DNA from: Gimesia algae
GTDB lineage: Bacteria > Planctomycetota > Planctomycetia > Planctomycetales > Planctomycetaceae
DNA: 64,000 nucleotides
Assembly: GCF_007746795.1 (NCBI RefSeq)
Contig: NZ_CP036343.1
Location: 3,027,369-3,091,368, forward strand
Direction of reading: 5' to 3'
Shown here: in pieces, positions 63,824-64,000 of the stretch
How the letters are laid out: the number at the start of each line of letters is the position of its first letter
How positions within the stretch are numbered: position 1 is the first letter of the stretch
Made by a program: the position numbers and the translations under genes
The notes under the pieces: model-generated
Databases searched by the model: none
The model's input: the letters and a program-made list of their open reading frames with translations, nothing else
Told to the model about the DNA's origin: nothing

Positions 63824-64000
63824 TTAACTGATATATGCTTCAAACTCACAGCAATGATGTCCGTCCAGACAACATTCTGAGAGATTCATCTTAGTACCTA
63901 AAACTCGCTCGAAGACCCTTTGCTCCAGTTCACAAATCGAAGCATCACTGCTGGCGATGTCGTGGTAAGGGCAATTATGCTCCCGTAAAATTGGCAGAGG
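63824..64000 (-). CDS. SufR-like iron-sulfur regulator, C-terminal part (cut by window edge)
   Basis: The last 58 codons are visible; the rest is beyond the right edge. The translation [20 protein letters not shown], then [15 protein letters not shown] and [18 protein letters not shown] resembles the cysteine-rich C-terminal region of SufR-type helix-turn-helix repressors, which bind an Fe-S cluster and repress suf. NCPYH and SIC are spaced by 12 residues. It lies upstream of sufC on the same strand, so it may autoregulate the operon. Identification is from the C-terminal end only. Confidence 0.7.
   Translation of the reverse strand, partial: PLPILREHNCPYHDIASSDASICELEQRVFERVLGTKMNLSECCLDGHHCCEFEAYIS

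Noticed and set aside
1-64000. Prophage, insertion sequence, CRISPR array, restriction or toxin-antitoxin system, tRNA or rRNA
   Set aside because: No transposase, integrase, spacer array, nuclease or RNA-gene pattern was seen on either strand.

Overview
The window reads as chromosome from a planctomycete, most likely a Gimesia/Planctomyces-type member of the Planctomycetaceae. That placement is an inference from gene content: a DUF1559 prepilin-like protein, a DUF1549/DUF1553 protein beside a cytochrome/WD40 protein, FHA-GAF-PP2C phosphatases, an archaeal-type C1 gene (mch), many GTG starts and weak ribosome binding sites. Base composition looks close to 50 % GC. I see no phage, insertion sequence, CRISPR array, rRNA or tRNA. 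Nearly everything is chromosomal housekeeping or planctomycete lineage genes.

Layout. 1-3.5 kb: the start of an acyltransferase-3 protein cut by the left edge, a secreted HExxH protein and a ceramidase-like secreted protein. 3.7-11 kb: aconitase, an RluA-type pseudouridine synthase, a soluble transhydrogenase, an MsrP-like molybdoenzyme and a Bax-inhibitor-1 membrane protein. 11.3-16.7 kb: a fused 5-oxoprolinase, a cyclophilin and a D-glutamate-cyclase-like (DUF1445) protein, suggesting pyroglutamate/glutamate salvage. 17.5-21.3 kb: a tight four-gene run of a DapA-like aldolase, methenyl-H4MPT cyclohydrolase (mch), a RimK-like ATP-grasp ligase and an inositol-monophosphatase-like enzyme. 22.4-24.3 kb: a YrdC/Sua5-like domain fused to a low-molecular-weight phosphatase, then rpiB. 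24.6-28.9 kb: gcvH, gcvPA, gcvPB and a lipoate ligase; together with mch this points to active C1/glycine metabolism (gcvT is not here).

29.3-41.6 kb is the signalling and surface part: an FHA protein, small planctomycete-type proteins, a lipoprotein, a DUF1559 protein, an ECF sigma factor with a probable membrane partner and a secreted protein, and two tandem FHA-GAF-PP2C phosphatases next to a uronate-isomerase-like hydrolase. 41.9-50.9 kb (minus strand) is a three-gene exported module: a DUF1549/1553 protein with cytochrome-like motifs, a PPC-domain protein with an Ala/Lys coiled coil, and a cytochrome/WD40 protein in which two seven-repeat propellers flank a ~300-residue coiled coil. 51.5-58.9 kb: ribBA, a sarcosine-oxidase-like flavoenzyme, csrA, rpmB, gatC, gatA, gatB. 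58.9-64 kb (minus strand): a SUF iron-sulfur cluster operon in the order regulator (cut by the right edge), sufC, sufB, sufD, Rieske protein, followed by a MIP18/PaaD-like gene.

The most novel items are (i) a three-copy, ~95-bp intergenic repeat with defined TAG...CTAG ends, one copy of which supplies the stop codon of the DUF1559 gene, (ii) a long multi-tier hairpin between csrA and the flavoenzyme gene, (iii) the split-propeller cytochrome protein and its partners, and (iv) the degenerate Sua5-phosphatase fusion.
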